A DNA stretch of 64,000 bases from Anaerobacterium chartisolvens (GCF_003337415.1 NZ_QPJT01000013.1:1-64000); one strand, 5' to 3'. Counted from the stretch's first letter, positions 43,304-54,253 are shown. Notes: a model not told the origin generated them from the sequence alone. Numbers and translations: made by a program.

Positions 43304-46300
43304 ATGACTTTTTTAAAAAAAGGGGACAAAAAGGGACACCATAAATTATGGACGGCAATTTCCATATTCACACTGTTAACATTTTTCTTATCATCTGTTT
43401 TTTCGTTTAACACTGCTTTTGCACAGCAGTATTCAGAGCCGGAGGCTTTAAGCCCACATTCTCAGCAAAGCTACAAAATTATAGTAAAGCTTAATAATGA
43501 GACTGCGGCAGAGGCTGAAGCGCAGATCAGCCAGAAGAGCATGGCTCTGCAAAGAAGTAATTCTAAAAACACAGGTGATATTTTCAGCAGGTACAAGATA
43601 AAAAGCATGGAGCCTGTGTATAAGGGACTGGTAGGCTGGAAGAAAAAAACCGGAAAAACCGAAGCCCAATATTATAATAAAATCCAAAGGGATTTTACAA
43701 AAAGGTTTGCGCGGAGCAGAGACAATGCAAAGGCTGAGGGCGTTGAGCTGTCCAATACATATGTTGTTGAAGCGGATGTCGGCAGCCGTCAGGAATATGA
43801 AGAACTTCTGGAGCTTCTGAAAAAAGACCCCCGGTTTGAATATGCCGAAGAGAATATTGTAATGTCTATTGACATGACACCGAATGATCCGTATTTCTTA
43901 AGCAGAAGGTCATGGGGCCAGCCGTTTGACGATCTTTACGGAGTAAAGCTTGTTTCATGCCCTGAAGCGTGGGATACGGCGATGGGGGAGGGTGTAACGG
44001 TGGCTGTTGTCGATACGGGAATTGACAACACTCATCCCGATATTCTGGATAATATATGGACAAATACCGGGGAGATTCCCAACAATGGAATTGACGACGA
44101 TAATAACGGATATATTGACGATATCTGGGGATGGAACTTTGTAAACGGCAGTAACAATCCGGAAGACGACCAGGGGCATGGAACTCACGTGTCGGGTACA
44201 ATTGCCGCAAGCGGGAATAACGGAGTTGGTATCATAGGAGTGGCGCCGGGTGCAAGGGTCATGGCGGTAAAGAGCTTAAACAGTCAAGGGCTTGGAGATG
44301 CGCTGGATCTTGCCAGGGGCATTGTATATGCCGCTGAAAACGGAGCGGATATAATAAATTGCAGCTTTGGAGGTAGTGGCTATTCGCAGATACTTGAGGA
44401 GGCTGTCATTAAGGCAGTCGAGCTTGGCGCTGTTGTGGTCGTATCGGCAGGGAACAAAAACGATAACGCCGGTGAGTATTATCCTGCGGGCATAAAGGAG
44501 GCTATAACAGTTGCCGCTGTTGATAATATGGATCAAAGGGCGTATTTTTCCAATTGGGGAAGCTGCATAGACGTAGCGGCTCCGGGGGTGGACATACTGT
44601 CCTTGCGTGCTGCGCGAGCTGCACCGGGAGCTTCAATAGGCTCCGTGGTGGGGGATAAGTATGTAACACACAGCGGAACGAGTATGGCCGCGCCCCATGT
44701 AGCGGGCATAGCTGCGCTGATTCTGTCCAATAACAGGGAAATGTCGAATGCTCAGATTTCCTCGGCATTAAAAAGCTCTGCCGATGATATCATGTCCGAA
44801 GGCTTTGATTACTATTCAGGCTATGGGCGCGTGAATGCAGGAAAGGCGTTGCAGATAAACAGCTCTATTCAGGCGGAGATAGAAAGCCCCTCTCATGGAA
44901 GCTCTGTGAAAAGCAGCATAGAGGTAACGGGCAGCGCAAAGGGAAGCGGCTTCTCCGGCTACACGTTAGAGTGCGGAAAGATAATTGAATATGGGCAGGA
45001 TCCTGCTTATTGGAGTATCATAGGGCAGGGAGATACCGAGGTGGACGGGGGGAAGCTTGGAGATCTCGATTTGTCAGGGCTTGCGGACGGCAGGTATGTG
45101 ATAAGGCTGAGCGTTAGAGACAACAGCATTCCTCAAAAGAGGTTTGTCAACAGGGTAGAGATTGAGGTGGATCAGATAGGCTTTACCGCGCCTGAGGCCA
45201 CTCCCGACCCAAGCTATGCCTCCGGGATTAGGCCGGGAAGGGTAATAGACATTCAGGGCTTTGCTGCCGGACAGACGTTCAGCAGCTACAGCATTGAATG
45301 GGGAGAGGGCTTAAATCCGACAGAATGGAATACTGAGGGAATTACACTGGAGGGCGGAGGCAGCCTTCCCGTATCCGGGGGAGCTTTAGGCAAGTGGGAT
45401 TCGGGTGTATGCTCAGGAAAAGAAGGGTATTACCAGCTTAGGCTGCTTGTGGAAAATGACGGCTTTACCAATGAGGAAAGAACTATTGTGTACCTGCAGC
45501 CTGATTTAGCCTCCGATAACTGGCCTAAGAAAATAGATGTCCCGCTTGCAGAAAATTCGGGGGTTCTGCCATCGGACAGCTTTACGGGAAAGAACAGCCT
45601 TGTGGGGATTTATTCTTTGCAGCCCAAGCAAACGTTTTTTGCTAAACACTCTCACGATGGAACGCTTGAATATAAGCTGCCTTTTGTAAATGTCGCACAC
45701 AGCCAGGTGGCGGTGGGGGACATTGACGACTTACCCGGAGAGGAAACGGTTTTTGTAAGGGATGATATGCTGTGCATTTTAAAGGGGGACAACTCATATA
45801 CCGAATTTGCCCTGAACAGTGAATATGACTTTCGGAATAACCCTGTTATTCTTAAGGATCTGGATGGCGACTATGTGCCGGAAATTATGGTGCTGGGTGT
45901 AAACAGAAGCAATAGTAACAGAGCGTTATATGCGTATAGGCTGGATGGCTCTATTTTGGGCCCCAAATTTCCTCTTATAGCTTACGATGATTCCAGACGG
46001 TTTGATACTATGATGTACGTTAATTTTCTGGTGTTTGACATAAACAATGATGGTGAAAATGAAATTATAACGCAGCAGATGGATGACGGCTATATAACTA
46101 CGCTGAATATTTACAGATGGGACGGCACGCCTCTTAACTGGCAGCAGCAGCAGCCCTCCTTTGCTAAAGCCCAATATGTACGGAATATGATAGGCGGGGA
46201 TATTGACGGCGACGGTCTGGGAGAAATCGTAATATGGGCAGGAGGCCTGAATTACTTGGACATACAGTACATATATGTAATTAATTCCGACGGAAGCGTA

Positions 46301-49282
46301 AGGAGCGGCTGGCCGTATGCTGTCCCCGATTCGAAACTTGATATGGCGATTGCTGATATGGACAGGGACGGAACAGATGAAATTGTGTATTCACAACTGA
46401 ATGAAATAAATGTGCTGCGGATTGACGGAACGCCAATGTCGAACGCTTGGCCCATATACAGGGAGCGGTATTACGGCAATTTTTCCATAGGTGATATTAA
46501 TGGCGATGGTTATCCTGAAATAGTAGCATACCGCATATCGGAAAAAGAATATGTTTCATGGGATTCCGAAAGAAGGAAATATGTACATAATGAAGTGGTG
46601 GCCATTGACAGAAATGCACGGACAGCAGGTAGGTGGAGAGTTATTGGACCGGGAGGGGCAAGGCCCGATAAATCGTTAACCGGATCGTATTATTCAACGT
46701 CGAGCCCGGTATTGGGTGACTTTGACGGTGACGGCAGGGTGGATATTGCCGTCGCACAGGCATTATGGGATGAAAAGGATGTCATCACAGGCGGGGCTTT
46801 AGCGGTTATCGCAACAGGCGGTGACTATAGCGCGGATAACATGGACTGGCCAGTAAGGCTGCACAATACCCGGAACACATCGGTAAACATTGCGGAAGGG
46901 CCATTGCCGGATGTTACGGGAATTGCTTTGAATACTGCCTCGGCAAGTGTAACTGCGGGTAAGAAAATTAAGCTGGCAGCGTCTGTAACTCCGGCGGGAG
47001 CAAGCAAGAGCATAGTGTGGTCGGTGAGGGAAGAGAGTACTGGCGGTGTGGCTGAAGTGGCACAGGACGGCACAGTTACCGCAAGGCTCCCCGGTACTGC
47101 GGTAATAAGGGCGGCAAGCCGCTCTAACCTCAGCAAGTATGCCGAATGCGCGGTGACTGTTGCCGAGGCGCCGGAGGGAGTATTATTCGAGGAAGGCTTT
47201 GAAAGCTCAGGGGGAAGCCTTTTTGACGGATGGAGTGTTCAGCATGTCAGTGGCGACAGGGGGGTATGGAGCGTTGTCTCAAATGGAAACACACCTGTTG
47301 TAGATGCTCCAAGATCAGGGGCTAAGATGGCAAAGTTCAATTCATATGATGTTGCCGGAGCTGTTACCCGTTTATACAGAGATGAGGGCGTAAGCCTTGA
47401 TGATGGGAGCCATTGCCTGAAATTCTGGATGTATCATGATATGATAACGAACCCGGGGAGCAGCATACAGGTTCAGGTGACTACAGACGGAGGTCGGAAC
47501 TGGGTTAATGTCGGGAATGCTATTGACAGGTATGACGGCAGCAGCGGCTGGAAGGAGTATATACTGAGCCTTGATGAATATAGAGGCGCTTCGTGCCTGC
47601 AAATAGCATTTACCGCCACCGGCAATAGAAGCGGAAATATGTATCTGGATGATATATCGCTTATTAAAAGTGTGCCTGTATCCGACATTACATTGGACAG
47701 AAACTCTATGAGCCTGGCTATGTATAGGCAATCTCAATTAAACGCAGACATTCATCCCCACAATGTAACCGATAAAAATGTCATATGGGGGGTTCAGAGC
47801 GAGAGTGCAGACAGGGTGGTGGTGGTGTCTTCAACAGGCTCGGTTTTAGCACAGAACCGCGGCTGGGCTATAGTAAGAGCTACCAGCGTATGGGATCCGC
47901 GCAAGTATGCCGATTGTGTCATAACGGTAAATACCGAGCTTGTGCCTGTGACGGGGCTAAGTCTTAACACAGGTTCTGCCGATATCAGCGCAGGAGAAAG
48001 CGTGCAGCTTGAAGCTGTTGTATTGCCGCAAAACGCCACCAACAGAAATGTCAGATGGACGGTTGAGGGATCGGACAATGCCGCCACGGTATCAGCCACG
48101 GGACTTGTGACGGCAAAAGCGGAGGGGACGGCGGTAATAAGGGCTACCAGCACCTTTGACAGCAGCAAGTATGCCGAGTGTACGGTAACGGTAGGTTCGC
48201 AGGCGGTACCTGTAACGGGAGTGAGTCTGGATACGGAATCTTTAAGCATAGCAGAAGGCCAAAGCCAACTGCTTACGGCGCAGGTAATGCCTGAAAACGC
48301 CACCAACAGGGAAGTGGTGTGGACGGTGCAAAGCGAGAGCGCCGATGATGTAGCAACGGTGTCGGCTTCAGGGCTTGTGACAGCGATTAGCGCGGGAACG
48401 GCGGTAATAAGGGCCGCGAGTGCAGCGAATCCTTCCATATATGCCGAATGCACCTTAACAGTAAATATTCCCGTGATACCTGTAACGAGAGTGAGTCTGG
48501 ATACGGAATCTTTAAGCATGGCAGAAGGCCAAAGCCGCCGGCTTACGGCGCAGGTAATGCCGGAAAACGCCACCAATAGGCAAGTGGTGTGGACGGTGCA
48601 AAGCGAGAGCGGGGATAATGTGGCGGCAGTATCGGAAACGGGGCTTGTGACGGCAATTGGCGCGGGAACGGCGGTAATAAGGGCTGCGAGTGCAGCGAAC
48701 CCTTCCATATATGCCGAATGCACCGTAACGGTAACCCTTCCCGGTTCAGTAACAGCGATAACGCTTAACAAAACATCCCTCAGCATGTCCCGCTATAAGC
48801 TTGAGCAGCTTGTAGCAACAGTTGAACCTGAGAATGCGGCGAATAAGGCTGTTATATGGACGGTACAAAGTGAGAACGCCAGTAATGTGGTAATGGTTTT
48901 ACAGACCGGATCAGTCAATTCATTAAACTATGGCACGGCTGTGGTAAGGGCAACCAGCGCCGCTGACCCATCCATATATGCCGAATGCACCGTAACGGTG
49001 AACCCGCCGGGAGATGCTATAACGGGGGTCAGCCTAAACAAAGCAGCGGTGACTTTAGAGGGCGGACAGAGCCAGCAGCTCGTTGCGGCGGTTGCACCTG
49101 CAAGCTCGGTGGTAAAGGGTATAACATGGAGGGTTATAAGCCAGAGCAGGGATAATGTGGCGGCAGTATCGGAAACGGGGCTTGTCACTGCGAATAATCC
49201 CGGTACGGCTGTAATAAGAGCGGTAAGCGTAGGCAACCCAGACAAGTACGCCGAATGCACCGTAACGGTAATCGGGCCGTAG
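43304..49282 (+). CDS. Secreted subtilisin-like protease with FG-GAP and Big2 repeats
   Basis: A 1992-residue exported S8 peptidase. Signal peptide at residues about 15-40, then an I9-type propeptide (SYKIIVKLNN). The catalytic triad is Asp237 (VVDTGID), His292 (GHGTHVSG) and Ser460 (GTSMAAPHV), with oxyanion Asn384. After an Ig-like part come about six FG-GAP/VCBS-like calcium motifs (DIDGDGLGEI, DINGDGYPEI, DFDGDGRVDI), a Big2 domain, a choice-of-anchor-J-like domain (DGWSVQHVSG to MYLDDISL) and six further Big2 domains. It ends without LPxTG, SLH or dockerin. AAGGAC precedes ATG 43304. It may degrade, process or tether extracellular protein or polysaccharide-bound targets. Confidence 0.93.
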   Translation: MTFLKKGDKKGHHKLWTAISIFTLLTFFLSSVFSFNTAFAQQYSEPEALSPHSQQSYKIIVKLNNETAAEAEAQISQKSMALQRSNSKNTGDIFSRYKIKSMEPVYKGLVGWKKKTGKTEAQYYNKIQRDFTKRFARSRDNAKAEGVELSNTYVVEADVGSRQEYEELLELLKKDPRFEYAEENIVMSIDMTPNDPYFLSRRSWGQPFDDLYGVKLVSCPEAWDTAMGEGVTVAVVDTGIDNTHPDILDNIWTNTGEIPNNGIDDDNNGYIDDIWGWNFVNGSNNPEDDQGHGTHVSGTIAASGNNGVGIIGVAPGARVMAVKSLNSQGLGDALDLARGIVYAAENGADIINCSFGGSGYSQILEEAVIKAVELGAVVVVSAGNKNDNAGEYYPAGIKEAITVAAVDNMDQRAYFSNWGSCIDVAAPGVDILSLRAARAAPGASIGSVVGDKYVTHSGTSMAAPHVAGIAALILSNNREMSNAQISSALKSSADDIMSEGFDYYSGYGRVNAGKALQINSSIQAEIESPSHGSSVKSSIEVTGSAKGSGFSGYTLECGKIIEYGQDPAYWSIIGQGDTEVDGGKLGDLDLSGLADGRYVIRLSVRDNSIPQKRFVNRVEIEVDQIGFTAPEATPDPSYASGIRPGRVIDIQGFAAGQTFSSYSIEWGEGLNPTEWNTEGITLEGGGSLPVSGGALGKWDSGVCSGKEGYYQLRLLVENDGFTNEERTIVYLQPDLASDNWPKKIDVPLAENSGVLPSDSFTGKNSLVGIYSLQPKQTFFAKHSHDGTLEYKLPFVNVAHSQVAVGDIDDLPGEETVFVRDDMLCILKGDNSYTEFALNSEYDFRNNPVILKDLDGDYVPEIMVLGVNRSNSNRALYAYRLDGSILGPKFPLIAYDDSRRFDTMMYVNFLVFDINNDGENEIITQQMDDGYITTLNIYRWDGTPLNWQQQQPSFAKAQYVRNMIGGDIDGDGLGEIVIWAGGLNYLDIQYIYVINSDGSVRSGWPYAVPDSKLDMAIADMDRDGTDEIVYSQLNEINVLRIDGTPMSNAWPIYRERYYGNFSIGDINGDGYPEIVAYRISEKEYVSWDSERRKYVHNEVVAIDRNARTAGRWRVIGPGGARPDKSLTGSYYSTSSPVLGDFDGDGRVDIAVAQALWDEKDVITGGALAVIATGGDYSADNMDWPVRLHNTRNTSVNIAEGPLPDVTGIALNTASASVTAGKKIKLAASVTPAGASKSIVWSVREESTGGVAEVAQDGTVTARLPGTAVIRAASRSNLSKYAECAVTVAEAPEGVLFEEGFESSGGSLFDGWSVQHVSGDRGVWSVVSNGNTPVVDAPRSGAKMAKFNSYDVAGAVTRLYRDEGVSLDDGSHCLKFWMYHDMITNPGSSIQVQVTTDGGRNWVNVGNAIDRYDGSSGWKEYILSLDEYRGASCLQIAFTATGNRSGNMYLDDISLIKSVPVSDITLDRNSMSLAMYRQSQLNADIHPHNVTDKNVIWGVQSESADRVVVVSSTGSVLAQNRGWAIVRATSVWDPRKYADCVITVNTELVPVTGLSLNTGSADISAGESVQLEAVVLPQNATNRNVRWTVEGSDNAATVSATGLVTAKAEGTAVIRATSTFDSSKYAECTVTVGSQAVPVTGVSLDTESLSIAEGQSQLLTAQVMPENATNREVVWTVQSESADDVATVSASGLVTAISAGTAVIRAASAANPSIYAECTLTVNIPVIPVTRVSLDTESLSMAEGQSRRLTAQVMPENATNRQVVWTVQSESGDNVAAVSETGLVTAIGAGTAVIRAASAANPSIYAECTVTVTLPGSVTAITLNKTSLSMSRYKLEQLVATVEPENAANKAVIWTVQSENASNVVMVLQTGSVNSLNYGTAVVRATSAADPSIYAECTVTVNPPGDAITGVSLNKAAVTLEGGQSQQLVAAVAPASSVVKGITWRVISQSRDNVAAVSETGLVTANNPGTAVIRAVSVGNPDKYAECTVTVIGP
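48211..48750 (+). repeat. Near-identical tandem 270-bp repeats (Big2 modules)
   Basis: Two copies of exactly 270 bases (48211-48480, 48481-48750) differ at only scattered positions, beginning TGTAACG(G/A)GAGTGAGTCTGG. Flanking Big2 modules are diverged, so this is a recent duplication inside the gene. Confidence 0.9.
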
Positions 49283-49305
49283 AATATCCGGACGGCATTT
49301 TTTTT

Positions 49306-49359
49306 ACTCACTTCCGGCTCCCCTCTTTTGAAAAGAGAGGGGCTGGGGGTGAGTTTTTT
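49306..49359. terminator. Strong terminator after the subtilase gene
   Basis: ACTCAC..CCCCTCTTTT and AAAAGAGAGGGG..GTGAGT form a long stem, followed by a T6 tract. The stem sequence (CTCACCCCCAGCCCCTCTC on the other strand) resembles a repeat common in bacterial genomes. Confidence 0.88.
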
Positions 49360-49579
49360 CTTTACCCCCAATAGAGGGACACTTTTGTTGAATAACCAAT
49401 GTCATGCCCACTGACTATGTTAATTCTTGCATAATATTTAATTGCGCAACACATTTAGGTTGCATGTTGCTGGATTTGGCTGTATAATTATCGTGGTAAT
49501 ATTTAACTTATATTACATAAAGGTATCGCGGGACGCATAATTATGTTTGAAAATATGACAAATTATATAACGGATAGCT

Positions 49580-49684
49580 TAACGCTATAACAGCAATGCT
49601 CAAGAGCTGGGAAAAGAGCCGGCGAGCAAGATGAAATTGCATAAGCTCCTATTGTGTCATTAAGGCAAACAATACTAAGCGTTG
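49580..49684 (+). promoter_or_regulatory. Candidate three-way-junction leader RNA of the adhesin gene
   Basis: A closing stem AACGCT (49581-49586) / AGCGTT (49678-49683) encloses two arms. The first pairs GCAATGCTC (49593-49601) with GAGC (49624-49627) and ATTGC (49636-49640). The second pairs ATTGT (about 49651) with ACAAT (about 49669). No known class fits. The stretches 49360-49579 and 49685-49828 show nothing more that I can name. Confidence 0.45.
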
Positions 49685-49828
49685 CACTTATCGGTATCTA
49701 TAAGGCACTGGAGGGAAAAGGATAAGGGGGTGAAGACCGGAAACAGATAAAGAAATTTTATTAATATCATAAGGTGATACACACCGAAGCATTAACAATA
49801 ATTTGGCTACGCAAAGGGGGATGCATGA

Positions 49829-52800
49829 ATGTTCAAAAAGACGAAAGCCAATAGAAGAATCAGCAGCTTTTTAATTGCCATGATGTTCACATCATTAATA
49901 AGCGGCATTTTTCCGGGATTACTTCAAACGGTGCAGGCAGCGGCACCTTTAGACTCGTCTCAGGCTGCGATTACCTCGATAAAGCTTCAAATCAACGGAG
50001 TGGATGTGGATGAAAATACAGCCTTGGATGAGCCTATTGACCAAGATACCGACGTGTCTCTATTCTACACATGGAAAATAGAGGATACAACAATTTTCAG
50101 CGAGGGAGACTACTTAGAGACGACGGTTCCGGCGGGTTTCAGAATAGCAAATGATGTCAGCGGAGATCTGGAACGTGTTGACGATACTCCTGTGGGAACA
50201 TGGGAGCTGTCTAAGGATACGCGTCTATTGAGACTGACCTTCAACAACGATGCCGCAAATTTACTCAACGTAGAAGGTACTGTGACGTTGAATACACGCT
50301 TTGAATTGGAAACTGTTCCGCAAAACAACCCGGTAGTATTCAGATTTCCCATTTCAAACGGGGTGGAGAAGGTTATACAGATCAAATTCAGTCCCAATGG
50401 GGTATCAAGCCAGGTGGAAAAATCAGGAACCCCAAACAAAGGGGTAAATCCTGACCGCATAGAATGGATTGTAGACGTAAATAAAAATCTGAAAAATGTT
50501 TACGGTGCGGTGCTGCAAGATACGCTAGATGAGGGAATAAGCTTAGATACCGGTTCCATACAGATATATAGGCTGGATGTAGAGCTGGATGGAGGAGCTT
50601 ATGTTGGAGACAGTATTGCTTTTAATCCTGGTGATTTAACTCTTAACGCGGACAGCTTTGAAATAAATCTGGGGGATATTACCGAAGCCCGGAGGATTAT
50701 TTATGAAACTTTAATTACCGATACCTCAAAGTCTTCATTCACAAATACGGCCGATTTTGACGGTGCTTCATCGGAAGCGGGTGTGAATGTTACAAGGGGC
50801 TCCCTGCTGGAAAAAACATCGCAGACCGATAGGAGCTTCAACCCGACAGAAATTACATGGACGGTTTACGTAAATAAAGCGGAGGAAGCATTAGCCGATG
50901 CGGTAATAAACGATACTCTGCCGGAGGGTCTTGGTATATCTGAAGGTGATGTGAAGGTGTACGAGCTGACGCTTAATGATGACGGAAGTGTGAATACCGA
51001 AACAGAAAAGACGCTTGCTCCGGGAAGTATAAGCATTGTTGACAGGCTTCTTACTGTGTACTTAAATTCCATTGACAAGGCCTACAAAATAGAGTATGTC
51101 ACACCTATTTTGGCCGATCCGTCCGATTTCCGATTCAGCAATCAGGTGGAGCTGTATGATAGCGGCATTATTCTCACTAATCCCGTAAGCAGTGAAATTT
51201 CCTATAAAAGAGGAGAGCTGCTTAAAAAGACAGGAACATCAAACATAGGGTACAGTGATAAAAGCATTGACTGGACTGTCGACGTTAATACCTGTGAGCA
51301 GGAAATAACAGGTGCTGTCGTAACCGATACCTTAGGAGCGGGACTGAGTCTGGACGAGACATCTATTAAAGTATACAGTCTTGTATTTAATGCCGATGGA
51401 AGTGTCAAGAACGAAACACAGGTGTTACCGCAGCCGACAGTAACATCGAGCCCTACAGGATTTACCGTTTCATTGGGAAACATAAGCGGTGCCTATAGAA
51501 TAAGGTATAAGGCTGATATTACCGATGTCAACGCAAACGGCGGAACAGGCTTCAGCAACAATGCGGAATTGACAGGCACCGGTGAGGGAATAGGGCCGGG
51601 AGTTACGATAACAGATCCTCAGAACCCCTCTATACAGAATACGGCAATTAAAAGCAACGCTACCATTAACTATTCTGATAAGACCATGAATTGGAGTATA
51701 ACCATCCGCCCCAGAAAGGAAGCGATGCAGTCTCTTATGATAACAGACACGTTTCCAAATGGTGGATTGGAGCTGAAAGACAGCAGCGTTGTGGTTAAAA
51801 AAGGAAGCATAGTATTAACTAAAGACACTGATTACACACTTGCCATGAATGGGCCCGACTGGAGGAGCGGATTTTTAATAAACTTCTTAACGGACGTAAC
51901 AGGAGCCGACTATACAATAACCTATACAACAGCTTTTGACAGGGCATGGCATACCAAGCCGGGAGAACCGGAATACTATAGGAACAGGGCGGATATCCAA
52001 TGGGAGGAGGCCACGGTGCCGGGGGTCACAAAGACCGCAACAGTTAATTCATATGGGAGGATTACTCCTGAAGCCGCCAGCAATGGAAGTAAATCGGGCG
52101 CGCTTCGCAGGACAGACAGGGCTATTGACTGGATTATTAATGCCAATTATTTATCCGAGCCTATTAATAGCCTGATTATAGACGATCCCATGCTTGGCAG
52201 CCAGGAGCTCGATACCGACTCACTGAAGGTTTATTCATATACCGTAAGTGCGAGTGGGTCCAAGGTAAAGGGATCGGAAGTTTTAACGGGCTATAATACC
52301 GAAAAAGCAGGGGATCATTTTAAGATTACCTTTGATGCGCCCATTAGCAGTCCATACATGGTTACATATACCACAAGGCTTGTGGGACAGTCCCAATCCC
52401 AATATACCAATACCGCAAGTGTGGGAAGCGAGTCATATACTGCGGCGGTACCCTTTGTCAATTCAGAGGTGTTTCTTAATAAAACAGCAATACAATCGGG
52501 GATGAAGGTTAATTGGAGCATTAATCTGAACAAAAGCCTGTCCGTTATTGAGAACGCCGTACTTAATGATACCTTGAGCGTAGGGCACGAATATGTGGAA
52601 AGCAGCTTCCGTGTATACAGAATTACAGGTCCAAATCCGGCAACAAACAGGGTCCTCTTAACAGAGGGTGCCGACTATGAACTGAAAATCAAGATCGCAG
52701 ACCTTGTAACAGGAATCCAGTCGTTTACCCTTGGTTTTAAAGATATCATCAGCTCAGAATATGTGATTGAATATCAAACCGATATCACCTCTGACCAAAA

Positions 52801-54253
52801 TGGCACAAGTCTCTCCAACAAAGTTGAGCTTAACGGTACGGGAGTTGTAATATCAAACGACACATCTTCAAAGACAATTGTGGCAGAAATTACAGCGGGA
52901 TCAGGAACGGGAAGCGGGGTAAGAGGAAAACTGATAGTTAATAAGGTTGATGCCGACGATCTTACTGTTAAGCTTGCCGGAGCATTATTCCAGTTGATTA
53001 ACGGCAAAGGGGATACAATCCGTGAGCTGGCAACCGATGCAAACGGTGAGATAATAATAGACAGGCTTAGCTACGGGAACTACATTTTGAAGGAAATAAC
53101 ACCTCCCACGGGGTATAAGCTGCCTTCAAGCAATGAAACCCCGGTGAAGATTGATGCGGCACAAAAGGCTGTTACTGTGAAAAATAACAGAATCAGGGGG
53201 CTGGTAATAGAAAAAACGGATGCCGACCACCCTCATATTAAGCTTGCGGGTGCCAAATTTGAAATCAGGAATTCAGGAGGTACTCTGGTAGGAACTGTTA
53301 CGACAGGCAGTGACGGTAAAGCCGCCATCGACGGATTATCCTTTGGGGACTATACTTTAAAAGAGATAGAAGCTCCCGCAGGGTATCAGCTGCCTTCAAA
53401 CAATGAAACCATCGTAAAGCTTGATACTGCACAAAAGACTGTTACAGTGCAAAATGACAGCCTGAGAAAGCTGGTAATAGAAAAAACGGATGCCGACAGC
53501 CCAGACGTGAAGCTTGCGGGTGCGGAATTTGAAATCAGGGATTCAGAAGGAAATCTGGCAGCAACGGCTACAACCGGCAGTGACGGAAAAGCAGCCGTTG
53601 AGGGATTAGCTTTCGGGAAATATACCATTAAAGAGACAAAGGCACCTGCCGGGTATGATTTAAATTCATCTCCAAAAACAGTTGAAATAACCAAGGATAG
53701 GCTGGAATTCGTGCTGACTATGGCAAATTCAAAGACATCTCCGGGCTGGACGCCGTCAAAGCCTAGTAAGGATCCTGAGAAGCCGCCTGAGAAAAAGCCG
53801 GATAAGGAGCCTGAAAAGCCTTCCGAAAAGCCGCCTGAAAAAGAGCCTGAAAAGCCTACTGAAAAGCCTACTGAAAAGGAGCCTGAAAAGCCATCGGTAC
53901 AAGAAGAAACTACAACCAATACTCCTGTGAGCGGAGAAATTCCGGTACCCGATAATGAAGTACCTGTCATAGGGCAGCAGCCGGAGCATGGGACGGCGAC
54001 AGTGGATGAAAGCGGGAAGTGGACGTATATACCTGATCCGGACTTTAAAGGCAAGGATAAGTTTATAATAATAATAATAGGGCCTGACGGGCAAGAGACA
54101 GAGCAGATTATAGAAATAGATGTAAATGAAATTCCCGAAGGAACACCAAATGTGCTTCCGAAAGCAGGAGAGCAGAGCAATATCGGCTTCTATATAAGCG
54201 GACTTCTGCTGATTGTGGCGGGGATATTTCTAAGAAGGAGAAAGACTGCATAG
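49829..54253 (+). CDS. LPKAG-anchored MSCRAMM/SpaA-type surface adhesin
   Basis: A 1474-residue wall-anchored protein. Signal peptide at about residues 10-37 (FPGLLQTVQA). An N-terminal adhesin domain is followed by six modules of about 140 residues like Cna-type collagen-binding domains, each with W-V-D/N-V-N and DTL patterns (IEWIVDVNKNL, VLQDTLDEG). Three SpaA/Cna-B isopeptide-prone repeats follow (LIVNKVDADD, LVIEKTDADH, LVIEKTDADS, each with APAGY-like ends). Next come a Pro/Glu/Lys-rich stalk (KPPEKEPEKP), a cadherin-like domain, and the sorting signal LPKAG at 1443 with a hydrophobic segment and RRRKTA tail. LPKAG is a variant of LPxTG. AAAGGGGG sets the start. The sortase gene is next. 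Confidence 0.93.
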   Translation: MFKKTKANRRISSFLIAMMFTSLISGIFPGLLQTVQAAAPLDSSQAAITSIKLQINGVDVDENTALDEPIDQDTDVSLFYTWKIEDTTIFSEGDYLETTVPAGFRIANDVSGDLERVDDTPVGTWELSKDTRLLRLTFNNDAANLLNVEGTVTLNTRFELETVPQNNPVVFRFPISNGVEKVIQIKFSPNGVSSQVEKSGTPNKGVNPDRIEWIVDVNKNLKNVYGAVLQDTLDEGISLDTGSIQIYRLDVELDGGAYVGDSIAFNPGDLTLNADSFEINLGDITEARRIIYETLITDTSKSSFTNTADFDGASSEAGVNVTRGSLLEKTSQTDRSFNPTEITWTVYVNKAEEALADAVINDTLPEGLGISEGDVKVYELTLNDDGSVNTETEKTLAPGSISIVDRLLTVYLNSIDKAYKIEYVTPILADPSDFRFSNQVELYDSGIILTNPVSSEISYKRGELLKKTGTSNIGYSDKSIDWTVDVNTCEQEITGAVVTDTLGAGLSLDETSIKVYSLVFNADGSVKNETQVLPQPTVTSSPTGFTVSLGNISGAYRIRYKADITDVNANGGTGFSNNAELTGTGEGIGPGVTITDPQNPSIQNTAIKSNATINYSDKTMNWSITIRPRKEAMQSLMITDTFPNGGLELKDSSVVVKKGSIVLTKDTDYTLAMNGPDWRSGFLINFLTDVTGADYTITYTTAFDRAWHTKPGEPEYYRNRADIQWEEATVPGVTKTATVNSYGRITPEAASNGSKSGALRRTDRAIDWIINANYLSEPINSLIIDDPMLGSQELDTDSLKVYSYTVSASGSKVKGSEVLTGYNTEKAGDHFKITFDAPISSPYMVTYTTRLVGQSQSQYTNTASVGSESYTAAVPFVNSEVFLNKTAIQSGMKVNWSINLNKSLSVIENAVLNDTLSVGHEYVESSFRVYRITGPNPATNRVLLTEGADYELKIKIADLVTGIQSFTLGFKDIISSEYVIEYQTDITSDQNGTSLSNKVELNGTGVVISNDTSSKTIVAEITAGSGTGSGVRGKLIVNKVDADDLTVKLAGALFQLINGKGDTIRELATDANGEIIIDRLSYGNYILKEITPPTGYKLPSSNETPVKIDAAQKAVTVKNNRIRGLVIEKTDADHPHIKLAGAKFEIRNSGGTLVGTVTTGSDGKAAIDGLSFGDYTLKEIEAPAGYQLPSNNETIVKLDTAQKTVTVQNDSLRKLVIEKTDADSPDVKLAGAEFEIRDSEGNLAATATTGSDGKAAVEGLAFGKYTIKETKAPAGYDLNSSPKTVEITKDRLEFVLTMANSKTSPGWTPSKPSKDPEKPPEKKPDKEPEKPSEKPPEKEPEKPTEKPTEKEPEKPSVQEETTTNTPVSGEIPVPDNEVPVIGQQPEHGTATVDESGKWTYIPDPDFKGKDKFIIIIIGPDGQETEQIIEIDVNEIPEGTPNVLPKAGEQSNIGFYISGLLLIVAGIFLRRRKTA

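Noticed and set aside
49525-49560. GGGACGCA-containing stretch as a c-di-GMP-I riboswitch before the adhesin
   Set aside because: GGCAAA, GAAA-loop hairpin and receptor parts of the aptamer are missing.
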